Notes: generated by a model from the letters alone, not told the origin. DNA of 64,000 bases from Microbacterium ureisolvens (GCF_015278315.1 NZ_JADIJE010000013.1:1-64000); one strand, 5' to 3'; positions 32,414-40,920 are shown, numbered from the stretch's first letter. A program made the numbers and translations.

Positions 32414-33552
32414 CCCGGCTTCTTCCGTCGTTGCGCGGCATCCCGCGCACCATCGTCTTCGGCGCGGCGCTCACGGTGCTCGCGATCGGCGGCACGTTCC
32501 TGCTCGACCCGTACCGCAACTTCCAGCTCGCGACGATCGCGGCGTACTTCTGCGCGACCGCGGGGCTCACCCTTCTCATCGGGCAGAGCGGGCAGCTCTC
32601 GCTCGGCCACGCCGCCCTCATGGCAGCCGGCGGGTACGGGTATGCGCTCACGGCGAATGCGATGACGGATACCGGGGTCACCGGCATCCCGCGATTCCTG
32701 GCCGGCATGGCTGCCGCGGTGATCGTGTCGGGGGCTCTCGGATGGCTGCTGGGTCTCGCCGCTGCGCGGCTGCGCGGCCCGTACCTCGCGGGCGTCACGC
32801 TCACCCTCGTGATCGCCGTGCCCGCTGTCGCGGCGGTGTTCTCGGGGGTGCTGCGCGGCGACCAAGGCGTGCAGATCGCCTATGACGGCGTGCCGCCGGT
32901 GCTCGAGCGGCTCATCGCGGTCGAGCAGTGGCAGGCGTGGGTCGCGCTGATGGTCGCCGGCGTCGTCGTGACAGCCCTCGCGGCCCACGCGCGGGGCCGG
33001 CTCGGCCTGCAGATGCGCGCCGTGCGCGACGACGAGACCGCCGCGCGCCTGAGCGGCGTCCGCGCGGGACGGGTGAAGGTGACCGCGTTCACCGTCAGCG
33101 CGATCGCCGCCGGCGCCGGGGGCGCAGTGCTGTGCTTCGCGACCCAGTCCGTCAGCCCCGGCGCCTACACCCTGGCGTTCTCGCTGTTGCTCATCGTGGC
33201 GATCGTGCTCGGCGGCCTCGGCTCCCTCGGGGGTGCGGCCATCGGATCGGCGCTCATCGTGCTGCTGCCGTGGCTGCTCTCCACCATGACGGCCGCGCTC
33301 CCCGTTCCCGCAGAGCTCGCCCAGCGGCTGTCGGGCAACCTGTCGATCCTCGTCTTCGGCGTGCTGCTCATCGTCGTGATGCTCGTCTGGCCCGGTGGCC
33401 TGGCGAGCCTCCGCCGCCGTCGTCCCGTTTCCGCTTCGCGACTTCCCGACGCTTCGCCGACGGATGCCGCGGCCGCCGTCGATGCCGGGGCAGACCCCGC
33501 ACGCGACGAGGCGCCGACCGCGGCGACGGGCGCCGGGGCGCGGCATCCGTGA
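32410..33552 (+). CDS. Branched-chain-type ABC permease (LivM-like)
   Basis: 380 residues, about ten helices. LivM features: GLTLLIGQSGQLSLGHAALMAAGGYGYAL, RLRGPYLAGVTLTLVIA, coupling loop LGLQMRAVRDDETAARLSGVRAGRVKVTAF, IVLGGLGSLGGAAIGSALIV. A hydrophilic Ala/Asp/Pro-rich tail of about 45 residues is longer than usual. ATGA overlap with the LivH-like gene. Confidence 0.92.
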   Translation: MTRLLPSLRGIPRTIVFGAALTVLAIGGTFLLDPYRNFQLATIAAYFCATAGLTLLIGQSGQLSLGHAALMAAGGYGYALTANAMTDTGVTGIPRFLAGMAAAVIVSGALGWLLGLAAARLRGPYLAGVTLTLVIAVPAVAAVFSGVLRGDQGVQIAYDGVPPVLERLIAVEQWQAWVALMVAGVVVTALAAHARGRLGLQMRAVRDDETAARLSGVRAGRVKVTAFTVSAIAAGAGGAVLCFATQSVSPGAYTLAFSLLLIVAIVLGGLGSLGGAAIGSALIVLLPWLLSTMTAALPVPAELAQRLSGNLSILVFGVLLIVVMLVWPGGLASLRRRRPVSASRLPDASPTDAAAAVDAGADPARDEAPTAATGAGARHP

Positions 33553-33593
33553 ATCCTTCCTCCTCCGCACCATCCACACAGAAAGAGGTGACC

Positions 33594-34880
33594 ATGTCAC
33601 AGCACTCCCTCGCACGCCGCGTCGCGGCGGTGGCCGGCGCATCCGCCGTCCTCGTCGCGCTCGCCGGCTGCAGCACGCCCGCCGCTCCCGGCGGCACCGA
33701 CGAGGCCGTCCCCGGGGTCAGCGACGACACCGTGACGATCGGCACGCACACGCCCCTGACCGGCCCGGCCGCTGCCGGGTACTCGTCGATCTCGGCCGCC
33801 GCGACGGCGTACTTCGAGTACCTCAACGACAACGGCGGCGTGCACGGCAGGTCGATCGAGTACCTCGTCAAGGACGACGGCTACAACCCCGCCACCACCC
33901 AGACGGTCGTGCGCGAGCTCGTGCAGGAGGACGAGGTCTTCGCGATCGTCAACGGCCTCGGCACGCCGACGCACACCGCCGTGCTCGACTACCTGAACCA
34001 GAACGAGGTGCCCGACCTGTTCGTCGCGTCGGGATCCACGAGCTGGAATCAGCCGTCGACCTACCCCTTCACGTTCGGGTTCAATGCGGACTACGTCGTC
34101 GAGGGGGCAGCGCTCGCGCAGTACGCCGCCGACGAGCACCCCGGCAAGGTCGTGTGCCTGCTCGGCCAGGACGACGACTTCGGCGACGAGATGATCGAGG
34201 GCGCCGAGCTCGCCCTCGGCGCCGACGGCCTCGCCGCCGTCGAGCGGTACTCGGTGTCGAACCAGGACGTCTCGGCGCAGATCGGTGCGATGAAGGCGGC
34301 CGGCTGTGAGATCAACATCCTCGGCACGATCAACGGGTTCACCGCCCTGGCCGTCGGCACGGCGGCGCAGCTGGGCTGGTTCCCGATGTGGTTCTCGTCG
34401 TCGTCGGGCGCCAACTACGAGACGCTCGTCGGCTACCTCGGCGAGGACGTCGGGCCGAAGCTGCTGCAGGGCCTCATCGGCACCAACTACCTGCCGGCCT
34501 CGGGCGGCGACTCGGAGTGGGTGGCGCTCTTCCGCCAGATCAACGACGAGTACAACGACGGCGCGGTGTTCGACGGCAACACCATCTACGGCATGAGCGT
34601 GGCGTACCTCTTCGCCGAGGCGCTGGAGGCCGCGGGTGAGAACCCGACGCGCCAGTCCCTCATCGACGCGGTGCAGTCCGGCGACCTCGCGGGCAACGGC
34701 ATCGTCCCGCTCTCGTTCGGCGAGGACAGCCACGCCGCGTACCTCGGTGTCGGCATCACCGCCGTCGACCAGGGCGTGCAGGACTACGTCGGCGCGACCT
34801 ATGCCGTCGACGGCGGCACCGTGACTGCGGTCGACCCGGCACCCGTCGCCCTGTCCGGCGAGGGAGTCCCCGGCTCCTGA
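33594..34880 (+). CDS. ABC transporter substrate-binding lipoprotein (Liv-type)
   Basis: 428 residues. Lipoprotein signal with lipobox LAGC (Cys25); Peripla_BP_6 domain from about 45: DTVTIGTHTPLTGPAAAGYSSISAA, AYFEYLNDNGGVHGRSIEYLVKDDGYNPATT, then FAIVNGLGTPTHTAVLDYLN. The sequence GTHTPLTGPAA is typical of binders of amides, short carboxylates or aromatic acids rather than only leucine. GAAAGAGGTG ribosome site. Last gene of the operon; a strong hairpin follows. The ligand is the key unknown of the regulon. Confidence 0.92.
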   Translation: MSQHSLARRVAAVAGASAVLVALAGCSTPAAPGGTDEAVPGVSDDTVTIGTHTPLTGPAAAGYSSISAAATAYFEYLNDNGGVHGRSIEYLVKDDGYNPATTQTVVRELVQEDEVFAIVNGLGTPTHTAVLDYLNQNEVPDLFVASGSTSWNQPSTYPFTFGFNADYVVEGAALAQYAADEHPGKVVCLLGQDDDFGDEMIEGAELALGADGLAAVERYSVSNQDVSAQIGAMKAAGCEINILGTINGFTALAVGTAAQLGWFPMWFSSSSGANYETLVGYLGEDVGPKLLQGLIGTNYLPASGGDSEWVALFRQINDEYNDGAVFDGNTIYGMSVAYLFAEALEAAGENPTRQSLIDAVQSGDLAGNGIVPLSFGEDSHAAYLGVGITAVDQGVQDYVGATYAVDGGTVTAVDPAPVALSGEGVPGS

Positions 34881-34893
34881 CGGCCCCCCGCCC

Positions 34894-34924
34894 AAGGCCC
34901 GGACCCCGAGTGGGTCCGGGCCTT
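34894..34924. terminator. Strong hairpin terminator after the ABC importer operon
   Basis: Perfect 13-bp stem AAGGCCCGGACCC / GGGTCCGGGCCTT with loop CGAGT, 13 nt after the stop codon of the binding protein. Confidence 0.85.
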
Positions 34925-34950
34925 CGGCGTTGACGCCGCAGCCGGGCAGC

Positions 34951-34983
34951 CGGGTCGGCGGGTCGGCGGGTCGGCGGGTCGGA
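34951..34983. repeat. Short tandem GGGTCGGCG repeats
   Basis: Four consecutive units of a GGGTCGGCG 9-mer immediately after the terminator and before the 221-bp repeats. Confidence 0.75.
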
Positions 34984-34990
34984 GTGCGGC

Positions 34991-35645
34991 CTCCGGTCGC
35001 CTTCTGGTGCGCTTGCGGCCGCTGCGGGGGTGGTCTCACAACTCGCGGGGTCGAGGGTCCCGACCGCGCGGGTTCTGTGCCGCGTTCGGGTGCGTGTCGC
35101 GCGATCGGTGGGTGACGGATGCCGCGGCCCGCGGTTTGTGAGACACGCCGGCCTGGGCGCGGCCGGCCCGGTGCGCGGCGACCAGGGTGTCGCGCGTCCG
35201 GGTGTGCGTCCATCCGGTCGCCTTCTGGTGCGCTTGCGGCCGCTGCGGGGGTGGTCTCACAACTCGCGGGGTCGAGGGTCCCGACCGCGCGGGTTCTGTG
35301 CCGCGTTCGGGTGCGTGTCGCGCGATCGGTGGGTGACGGATGCCGCGGCCCGCGGTTTGTGAGACACGCCGGCCTGCGCGCGGCCGGCCTGGGCGCTGCG
35401 ACCCGGGTGTCGCGCGTCCGGGTGTGCGTCCATGCGGTCGCTGCCTGGTGCGCTTGCGGCCGCTGCGGGGCGGTCTCACAACTCGCCGGGTCGAGGGTCC
35501 CGACCGCGCGGGTTCTGTGCCGCGTTCGGGTGCGTGTCGCGCGATCGGTGGGTGACGGATGCCGCGGCCCGCGGTTTGTGAGACACGCCGGCATGGTCGG
35601 CGCCGGCCTGGGCGGCGCCGGCCCGGTGCGCGGCGACCAGGGTGG
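34991..35645. repeat. Three tandem copies of a 221-bp unit with a 110-bp palindromic-ended core
   Basis: The noncoding stretch between the importer operon and the CoA-ligase gene. Cores at 35034-35143, 35255-35364 and 35474-35583 are each exactly 110 bp; copies 1 and 2 are identical and copy 3 differs at one base. Core ends form an inverted repeat (TCTCACAACTCGCGGG versus CCCGCGGTTTGTGAGA, 14 of 16 pairs). A conserved GGTGCGCTTGCGGCCGCTGCGG segment (partly varied) precedes each core; the linkers after the cores diverge. No transposase and no plausible gene. Confidence 0.9.
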
Positions 35646-35677
35646 TTCGCCGAACCCCCTCCGCCGAACCGCCGAGG

Positions 35678-37261
35678 TCAGGGCACGGGGGAGAACTGGG
35701 CGACGAGCTCGCGCTTGAGCACCTTGCCGCTCGCACCCAGCGGCAGCGCCGGCACGACGTGCACGACGCGCGGGTACTTGTACGCGGCGATGCGGTCGCG
35801 CGCGAACGCCACCACGTCGGCGGGCTCGAGGTCGACCCCGTCGTGGGCGACGACCGCGGCGTGCACCTCCTGGCCGCGCACGTCGTCGGCGACGCCGAAC
35901 ACCGCGGCCACCGCGATGCCGGGGTGGCGTGCGAGCACGGCCTCCACCTCCGTCGGGTACACGTTGTACCCCGAGCGGACGATCATGTCCTTCTTGCGGT
36001 CCACGATCGTGAGCACGCCGTCGGTGTACGTGCCGAGGTCTCCGGTGCGGAACCAGCCGTCGACGACCGCGGCGGCAGAGGCATCCGTCCTCCCGAGGTA
36101 GCCCTTGAAGAGGTTGTGGCCGCGCACGACGACCTCGCCGAGCGCGTCGGCCGCGTCCAGGAGCACGACGGCGTCCTCGATCTCGGGGTCGGCGATCGCG
36201 ACGTCGACACCCCACAGCGCGCGACCGACTGTGCCCGGCCGGATCGCCTCGCGCAGCGGGTTCGACGACACGGTCGGCGCGGTCTCGGTGAGGCCGTACC
36301 CCTCGTGCACGTCGGCGCCGAACGCATCGCGGAACGCCTCCAGCACCGCGACCGGCAGCGCCGCCCCGCCCGAGACGGCGTACCGCAGCGGCGGCCTGGC
36401 GGGGGAGCGGCGCGCGGCCTCGAGCATCCCGACGTACATCGTCGGCACCGCGGTGAACACCGTCGCCCCGAGTTCGGTGGTGAGCGCGAGGGCCTCATCG
36501 GCGTCGAACCGCGGGAGGAGGATGACGGATGCCCCCACCCGCAGCGCGATGTTCATCACAGCGGTCTGCCCGAACGTGTGGAAGAGCGGCAGCCCGCCGA
36601 AGACGACGTCGTCGGCGCGCAGGTCGAACGCGTCGATGAGGGTGGTGTGCACCTGCTCGACGATCGAGAGGTGCGAGCCGACGGCGCCCTTGGGCGTGCC
36701 GGTGGTGCCGCTCGTGTAGAGGATGGTGGCGGCATCCGATGCTCGCACCGACTCATGACGCGCGATCGGCTCGGCGGCGGCGGCTTCGTCCTCGAGGCGG
36801 GGGAGATTGACGCCCGCGCCGGCGGGGAGGAGAACGGTCAGAAGCGGAACTCCGGCGGACGCCGCCGCGGGCGCCGCCTCGCCCAGGAGCGGCGCGGCCG
36901 CGACCAGCAGGTCGGCGCCGGCGTCGCGCAGCACGTAGGCGATCTCATCGGACTTGAACAGCAGGTGCACCGGCACGACGATCGCGCCGAGCGAAAGTGC
37001 CGCGTAGTACACCCGCGCGAAGTCGGGCACGTTCGGCGCGAGGAGCGCGACGCGGTCACCGCGGCCGATGCCCCGTGCGCGCAGCGCGCCGGCGTACGCG
37101 CGGGTCTGATCCCACAACTCGCGGTACGTGGTCCGCGTGCCCGCGAAGTGGAGCGCGGTGCGGTCGGCGTGGCGCACCGCCGATTCGGCCAGGATGCTCG
37201 CCACCGACAGCGTGGCGAAGCCGGGCCCGTCGATGGCGGGGTCGGTGCGATGCGTGGTCAT
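35678..37261 (-). CDS. AMP-forming acyl-CoA synthetase
   Basis: 527 residues. ANL superfamily: P-loop YTSGTTGTPKGAVGSH, A5 motif YGLTETAPTVSSN, GWFRTGDLG and hinge DRKKDMIVRSGYNVYPTEVE, with catalytic Lys near the end (LPLGASGKVLKREL). Resembles long-chain/fatty-acid or 2,3-dihydroxybenzoate-type ligases; activates a carboxylic acid to its CoA thioester. Third gene of the site c operon after the kinase-like and ACAD10/11-like genes. Probably activates the acid brought in by the Liv-type importer encoded beyond the repeats. Confidence 0.93.
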   Translation of the reverse strand: MTTHRTDPAIDGPGFATLSVASILAESAVRHADRTALHFAGTRTTYRELWDQTRAYAGALRARGIGRGDRVALLAPNVPDFARVYYAALSLGAIVVPVHLLFKSDEIAYVLRDAGADLLVAAAPLLGEAAPAAASAGVPLLTVLLPAGAGVNLPRLEDEAAAAEPIARHESVRASDAATILYTSGTTGTPKGAVGSHLSIVEQVHTTLIDAFDLRADDVVFGGLPLFHTFGQTAVMNIALRVGASVILLPRFDADEALALTTELGATVFTAVPTMYVGMLEAARRSPARPPLRYAVSGGAALPVAVLEAFRDAFGADVHEGYGLTETAPTVSSNPLREAIRPGTVGRALWGVDVAIADPEIEDAVVLLDAADALGEVVVRGHNLFKGYLGRTDASAAAVVDGWFRTGDLGTYTDGVLTIVDRKKDMIVRSGYNVYPTEVEAVLARHPGIAVAAVFGVADDVRGQEVHAAVVAHDGVDLEPADVVAFARDRIAAYKYPRVVHVVPALPLGASGKVLKRELVAQFSPVP

Positions 37262-37283
37262 GTCGTCTCCTTCGACGTGCGAT

Positions 37284-38489
37284 TCAGGCGCGCAGCTGCG
37301 CGCGGCCGAGGCTCGAAAGGTGCACCTCGTCGGGTCCGTCGGCGATGCGCAGCGACCGCACGCCGGCGTAGAGCTCTGCCAACGGCGTGTCGGACGACAC
37401 GCCGGCGCCGCCGTGGAGCTGGATCGCGCGGTCCATGATCTGCTGGACGGCGCGGGGCACGGCGATCTTGATCGCCTGGATCTCGGTCATCGCGTTCCTG
37501 TTGCCGACGGTGTCCATGAGCCAGGCCGTCTTGAGCACCAACAGCCGCAGCGACTCGAGCTGGATGCGCGCCTCGGCGATCCACTCGCGCACGACGCCCT
37601 GCTCGGCGAGGGCGCGGCCGAAGGCGTGCCGCGCCGAGGCGCGGTCGATCATCAGGGCGAGCGCGCGCTCGCCCATGCCCAGGGCGCGCATGCAGTGGTG
37701 GATGCGGCCGGGTCCGAGCCGCGCCTGCGCGATCGCGAACCCGTCGCCTTCGCCCGCGATGAGGTGGGAGGCTGGCACGCGCGCATCGTCGAAGGCGACC
37801 TCGGCATGCCCGCCGTGGTCGCGATCGTCGTAGCCGAAGACGGTGAGCGGCCGCACGATGCGCACTCCCGGCGTATCGCGCGGAACCAGGATCATCGACT
37901 GCTGACGGTGGCGCGCGGCATCCGGATCCGTCTTCCCCATCACGATGAAGACAGCGGCGTCCGGATTCATCGCGCCGGTCGACCACCACTTGCGGCCCGT
38001 GATGACATAGTGGTCGCCGTCGCGGCGGATGCGCGTGCCGATGTTCGTCGCGTCGGATGATGCGACCTCCGGCTCGGTCATGCAGAACGCGGAGCGGATG
38101 CGGGCATCGAGCAAGGGCTCGAGCCACTCCTCCTTCTGCGCCGGCGTGCCGAAGTCGTTCAGCACCTCCATGTTCCCGGTGTCGGGCGCAGCGCAGTTGA
38201 AGGCCGGCGGTGCGAGGCGCGGACTCCAGCCGGTGACCTCGGCGACCGGCGCGTACTGCAAGTTCGTGAGCCCGGCTCCACCGTGGTCGCCGGGGAGGAA
38301 GAGGTTCCAGAGGCCCTGCGCGCGGGCCTCTGCCTGCAGCTCGCGGACGACGGGACGCACCGTCCATTCGTCGGGCGTCGCGGCCAGCTGCGCGTCGAGC
38401 ACGGGCTCGGCCGGGAGAACGTGCTCCTCGAGGAACGCGTGGGCGCGAGCTGTCACGTCGCGAGTCGTGGCGTCGGGGGCGAAGTCCAT
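37284..38489 (-). CDS. Acyl-CoA dehydrogenase, ACAD10/ACAD11-like
   Basis: 401 residues. Diagnostic patterns of the ACAD10/11 and LvaC group: GLWNLFLPGDHGGAGL, AFCMTEPEVASSDATNI, GRKWWSTGAMNPDAAVFIVMG, GPGRIHHCMRALGMGERALALM, AIQLHGGAGVSSDTPLAELYAG and the C-terminal LRIADGPDEVHLSSLGR. In mammals this domain is fused behind an APH-like kinase domain; here the kinase is the preceding gene, sharing one base of stop/start. Known members process 4-phosphoacyl-CoA made by the kinase on the way to 3-hydroxyacyl-CoA. Function here inferred from that pairing. Confidence 0.92.
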   Translation of the reverse strand: MDFAPDATTRDVTARAHAFLEEHVLPAEPVLDAQLAATPDEWTVRPVVRELQAEARAQGLWNLFLPGDHGGAGLTNLQYAPVAEVTGWSPRLAPPAFNCAAPDTGNMEVLNDFGTPAQKEEWLEPLLDARIRSAFCMTEPEVASSDATNIGTRIRRDGDHYVITGRKWWSTGAMNPDAAVFIVMGKTDPDAARHRQQSMILVPRDTPGVRIVRPLTVFGYDDRDHGGHAEVAFDDARVPASHLIAGEGDGFAIAQARLGPGRIHHCMRALGMGERALALMIDRASARHAFGRALAEQGVVREWIAEARIQLESLRLLVLKTAWLMDTVGNRNAMTEIQAIKIAVPRAVQQIMDRAIQLHGGAGVSSDTPLAELYAGVRSLRIADGPDEVHLSSLGRAQLRA

Positions 38490-39547
38490 CAGCGCACCTC
38501 CTGTGTGCGGGCCCGCGCGGTGCTGAGCCCCGTGCGGGCGAGCGGTTCGACGAGCGCGCCCATGCGGTCGAAGCCCTCGCCGACCGTGTCTCCCGCTCGG
38601 AAACGGAAATGGATGCCCTCGAGGATCACCGCGAGCTTGTAGGCGGCGAACGCGCGGTACCACCGCAGGTCGGGAACCGCGAGGCCGGCGTGCGCGGCGT
38701 AGGCGTCGACGAGCTCGTCGAAGGCGGGGTACCCGGCGGCCGGATCGACCGCGCTGGGCACGACACCGCCTCCGCCGGGGAGTTCGGCGATGTCCCAGTA
38801 GAGCCCGAACATGCCGAGATCGACGAGGGGGTCGCCGAGCGTGGCCATCTCCCAGTCGAGGATCGCCGAGATGCGGGGAGTCTCCGCGTCGCCGACCACC
38901 AGCGCGTTGTCGAGCCGGTAGTCGCCGTGCACGATGCCCGACCGGGCGGAGATCGGGACGCCGCCGGCCAGGCGCGACTGGAGCGCGTCGAGGAGCGGGG
39001 TCTCGCGCGAGCGCGAGGCGTCGAGCTGCCGGCGCCACGTGGCGAGCTGGCGCTCGAGGTACCCGTCGGGGCGCCCGAAGTCGTCGAGACCCACTGCTGC
39101 GGGATCGACCGCGTGGAGGTCGGCGAGGTGTCGCGCCAGATCGAGGCCGAGAGTGCGCAGTCCGCTCGCGGTGTAGGCGGCGTTCTGCGCGCGCCGGGCG
39201 AGGACCTGCCCCGGCGCACGCTCCATGACGAAGAACACCGTGCCCGTCACGCGCGCGGCCGTCGAGTCGTCGACGACGTCGATCGCGCGGGGGACCGGCA
39301 CAGCGGTCGCCTCCAGAGCCGAGATGACGCGGTGCTCGCGCCGCATGTCGTGCGCGCTGGAAAGGACGTGCCCGAGCGGCGGGCGCCGCAGGATGAGCGG
39401 CATCCGCGCGCCCTCGATCGCGTAGGTGAGGTTGCTGCGACCCCCCGCGATCACGCTCGCCGCGAGGTCGCCCCCCGCCAGGTCGGGGTGCGCGTCGCGC
39501 AGCCACGCGGTCAGGCCTGCGGCATCCAGTCCGGGCACTGCGGTCAT
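38489..39547 (-). CDS. APH-like kinase, LvaA/ACAD10-11 kinase-domain type
   Basis: 352 residues. Kinase fold with G-loop AGGRSNLTYAIE (34-45), LILRRPPLGHVLSSAHDMRREHRVI (very typical of the ACAD10/11 kinase domain), catalytic loop HGDYRLDN (207-214), and metal-binding Asp231 in ILDWEMATLGDPLVDLG. Members such as Pseudomonas LvaA phosphorylate the 4-hydroxyl of 4-hydroxyacyl-CoA. First gene of the site c operon. GGAGGG ribosome site before ATG 39547. Not an antibiotic resistance gene by this context. Confidence 0.9.
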   Translation of the reverse strand: MTAVPGLDAAGLTAWLRDAHPDLAGGDLAASVIAGGRSNLTYAIEGARMPLILRRPPLGHVLSSAHDMRREHRVISALEATAVPVPRAIDVVDDSTAARVTGTVFFVMERAPGQVLARRAQNAAYTASGLRTLGLDLARHLADLHAVDPAAVGLDDFGRPDGYLERQLATWRRQLDASRSRETPLLDALQSRLAGGVPISARSGIVHGDYRLDNALVVGDAETPRISAILDWEMATLGDPLVDLGMFGLYWDIAELPGGGGVVPSAVDPAAGYPAFDELVDAYAAHAGLAVPDLRWYRAFAAYKLAVILEGIHFRFRAGDTVGEGFDRMGALVEPLARTGLSTARARTQEVR

Positions 39548-39589
39548 CTTCGACACCCTCCCAGCCCCGCCATCGGGTCTGAAAACGAG

Positions 39590-39608
39590 CATACCGGATG
39601 GTCGGTTT
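39590..39608. promoter_or_regulatory. Shared TetR-type operator, site c
   Basis: CATACCGGATGGTCGGTTT, reverse complement of AAACCGACCATCCGGTATG. It lies 43 bp upstream of the kinase start; on the coding strand its end merges with a TATGCT -10-like hexamer. Confidence 0.8.
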
Positions 39609-39648
39609 GTTTCGAAATCGTCCATCGCGCGGCGCCGCGAGAGTGCGG

Positions 39649-39792
39649 GCGTGGTTCGAGGGTCGCGAATCGCGGTTTCGGTCGCGGGGGTGCCGCGTGT
39701 CATGACACCTGAGGTCCGGGGCGTGGTTCGAGGGTCGCGATTGGCGGCTTCGTTCGCGGGGCTGCCGCGTGTCGTGACACCTGAGGTCCGGG
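39649..39792. repeat. 72-bp tandem duplication
   Basis: Two adjacent 72-bp copies (39649-39720, 39721-39792), each starting GCGTGGTTCGAGGGTCGCGA and containing a palindrome (GTGTCATGACAC in the first, GTGTCGTGACAC in the second), then CTGAGGTCCGGG. The copies differ at several positions. Fills the gap between the thioesterase stop and the site c promoter. Confidence 0.85.
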
Positions 39793-39797
39793 TGGGG

Positions 39798-40232
39798 TCA
39801 GGCCTCGAGGATCCGCGTCTGGATGGCGTGGCGGACGGATGCCGGCACCGGCGTCGGGCGCCGGGTGCCGGCATCCACGAACACGTGCACGAATCGTCCC
39901 GTCGCGATCGGGTCGGCCTCCCCGGCACGGAGGATGGCGAGCGCCCAGGTGACGCTCGTCGTGCCGAGCCGTTCGATGCCGATGCCGACCTCGAGTGGCT
40001 CGGGGAATCCGGCCGAGGCGCGGAACTCGCACGACGACGCCGCGCACAGGGCGATCGCCGCGCCGCCCAGCGGTTCGAGCCCGCCGTCGCGGATCATGAA
40101 GGCGTTGACGGCGGTGTCCATGGCCGCGTAGTAGACGGTGTTGTTGAGGTGGCCGTACTGGTCGTTGTCGTTCCAGCGGGTGGCGAAGGGCTCGCGCACC
40201 GGGTAGGTGGGCGACGGGGTCGGCGCGGTCAT
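39798..40232 (-). CDS. 4HBT/YbgC-type hotdog acyl-CoA thioesterase
   Basis: 144 residues, single hotdog domain: TRWNDNDQYGHLNNTVYYAAMDTAVNAFM (Asp in NDxYGHxN is the usual catalytic residue) and LEVGIGIERLGTTSVTWALAIL. Hydrolyses acyl-CoA to free acid and CoA. Its ATG overlaps the stop of the QsdR-like TetR gene upstream (ATGA), so the two are co-transcribed and divergent from an acyl-CoA dehydrogenase-thiolase pair. Confidence 0.88.
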   Translation of the reverse strand: MTAPTPSPTYPVREPFATRWNDNDQYGHLNNTVYYAAMDTAVNAFMIRDGGLEPLGGAAIALCAASSCEFRASAGFPEPLEVGIGIERLGTTSVTWALAILRAGEADPIATGRFVHVFVDAGTRRPTPVPASVRHAIQTRILEA

Positions 40233-40876
40233 CCGTCGACCCGGAGGGTCAGGCGGAACGCGACGCGGGCACGTTCGGCGCTCGGGGTGTCGCCCGAGAT
40301 GAGGTCGGCGTACGTGAACGACTCCGAGAGGCGCACCAGGATGTACGCCAGGTCGGCGGGGGCGATGGCACCGCCCAGCGGGGCGTCGCCGAGGTCGCGG
40401 CGGATGAGCCACTCGGCGGTCGCGACGTAGCGGCGCTGGATCGGGCTCTCCTTCGTGGTGAGCAGGCGCAGCGCGCGAGCCGGCTCGCGCCGCAGGAACG
40501 AGCGGAAGTACTCCGCCGTGATGAGGTCGTCGACGAAATGCGTGAGGATTCCCGCGACGCGCTCGCCGCCGTCGAGGCCGGTGCTGGCGTGCTCGGCCTG
40601 TACGAGGGTGGGGATGGCGAGCGACCACAGCACCTCGCTCAGCAGCGCGTCGCGGTTGCCGACCCAGCGGAACAGCGACGTGCGATCCACGCCGAGGGCG
40701 CCGGCCAGAGCGGTCATGTCGATGCGGCGTCCGCCGATCAGCGTCGCCCGCGCGGCTTCGAAGGCGCGCTGCGCGTCGGGGTGCGCGCCGCCTGCCAGGC
40801 GATCCGAGAGCCACGAGGGCGCGGCATCCGTCCCGACCGTCGCGATCGTGGGGGGAGAGGTCACCGTCGTGCTCAT
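40229..40876 (-). CDS. TetR/QsdR-family transcriptional regulator
   Basis: 215 residues. HTH (about 40-85): MTALAGALGVDRTSLFRWVGNRDALLSEVLWSLA, with an RTSLFRW recognition helix typical of QsdR-type proteins; the C-terminal region has SFLRREPARALRLLTTKESPIQRRYVATAEWLI. Divergent from an acyl-CoA dehydrogenase gene; a 20-bp palindrome GAATGT-N8-ACATTC sits in the 109-bp gap. Likely represses the dehydrogenase-thiolase operon and itself, responding to an acyl-CoA (inference). Confidence 0.9.
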   Translation of the reverse strand: MSTTVTSPPTIATVGTDAAPSWLSDRLAGGAHPDAQRAFEAARATLIGGRRIDMTALAGALGVDRTSLFRWVGNRDALLSEVLWSLAIPTLVQAEHASTGLDGGERVAGILTHFVDDLITAEYFRSFLRREPARALRLLTTKESPIQRRYVATAEWLIRRDLGDAPLGGAIAPADLAYILVRLSESFTYADLISGDTPSAERARVAFRLTLRVDG

Positions 40877-40920
40877 GCCGGAACTCTACCCGGCGGAGCA
40901 AGCGCTGGTGCAACGTTTCC

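Noticed and set aside
34991..35645. CRISPR array
   Set aside because: Only three units of about 220 bp with 110-bp cores; no 25-40 bp repeats, no unique regular spacers and no cas genes.
33597..36215. 872-codon open frame on the - strand across the three tandem repeats
   Set aside because: Runs antisense to the binding-protein gene, through a terminator and the repeats, then into the CoA-ligase gene out of frame. Its repeated VSQTAGRGIRHPP segments only reflect the 221-bp DNA repeat.
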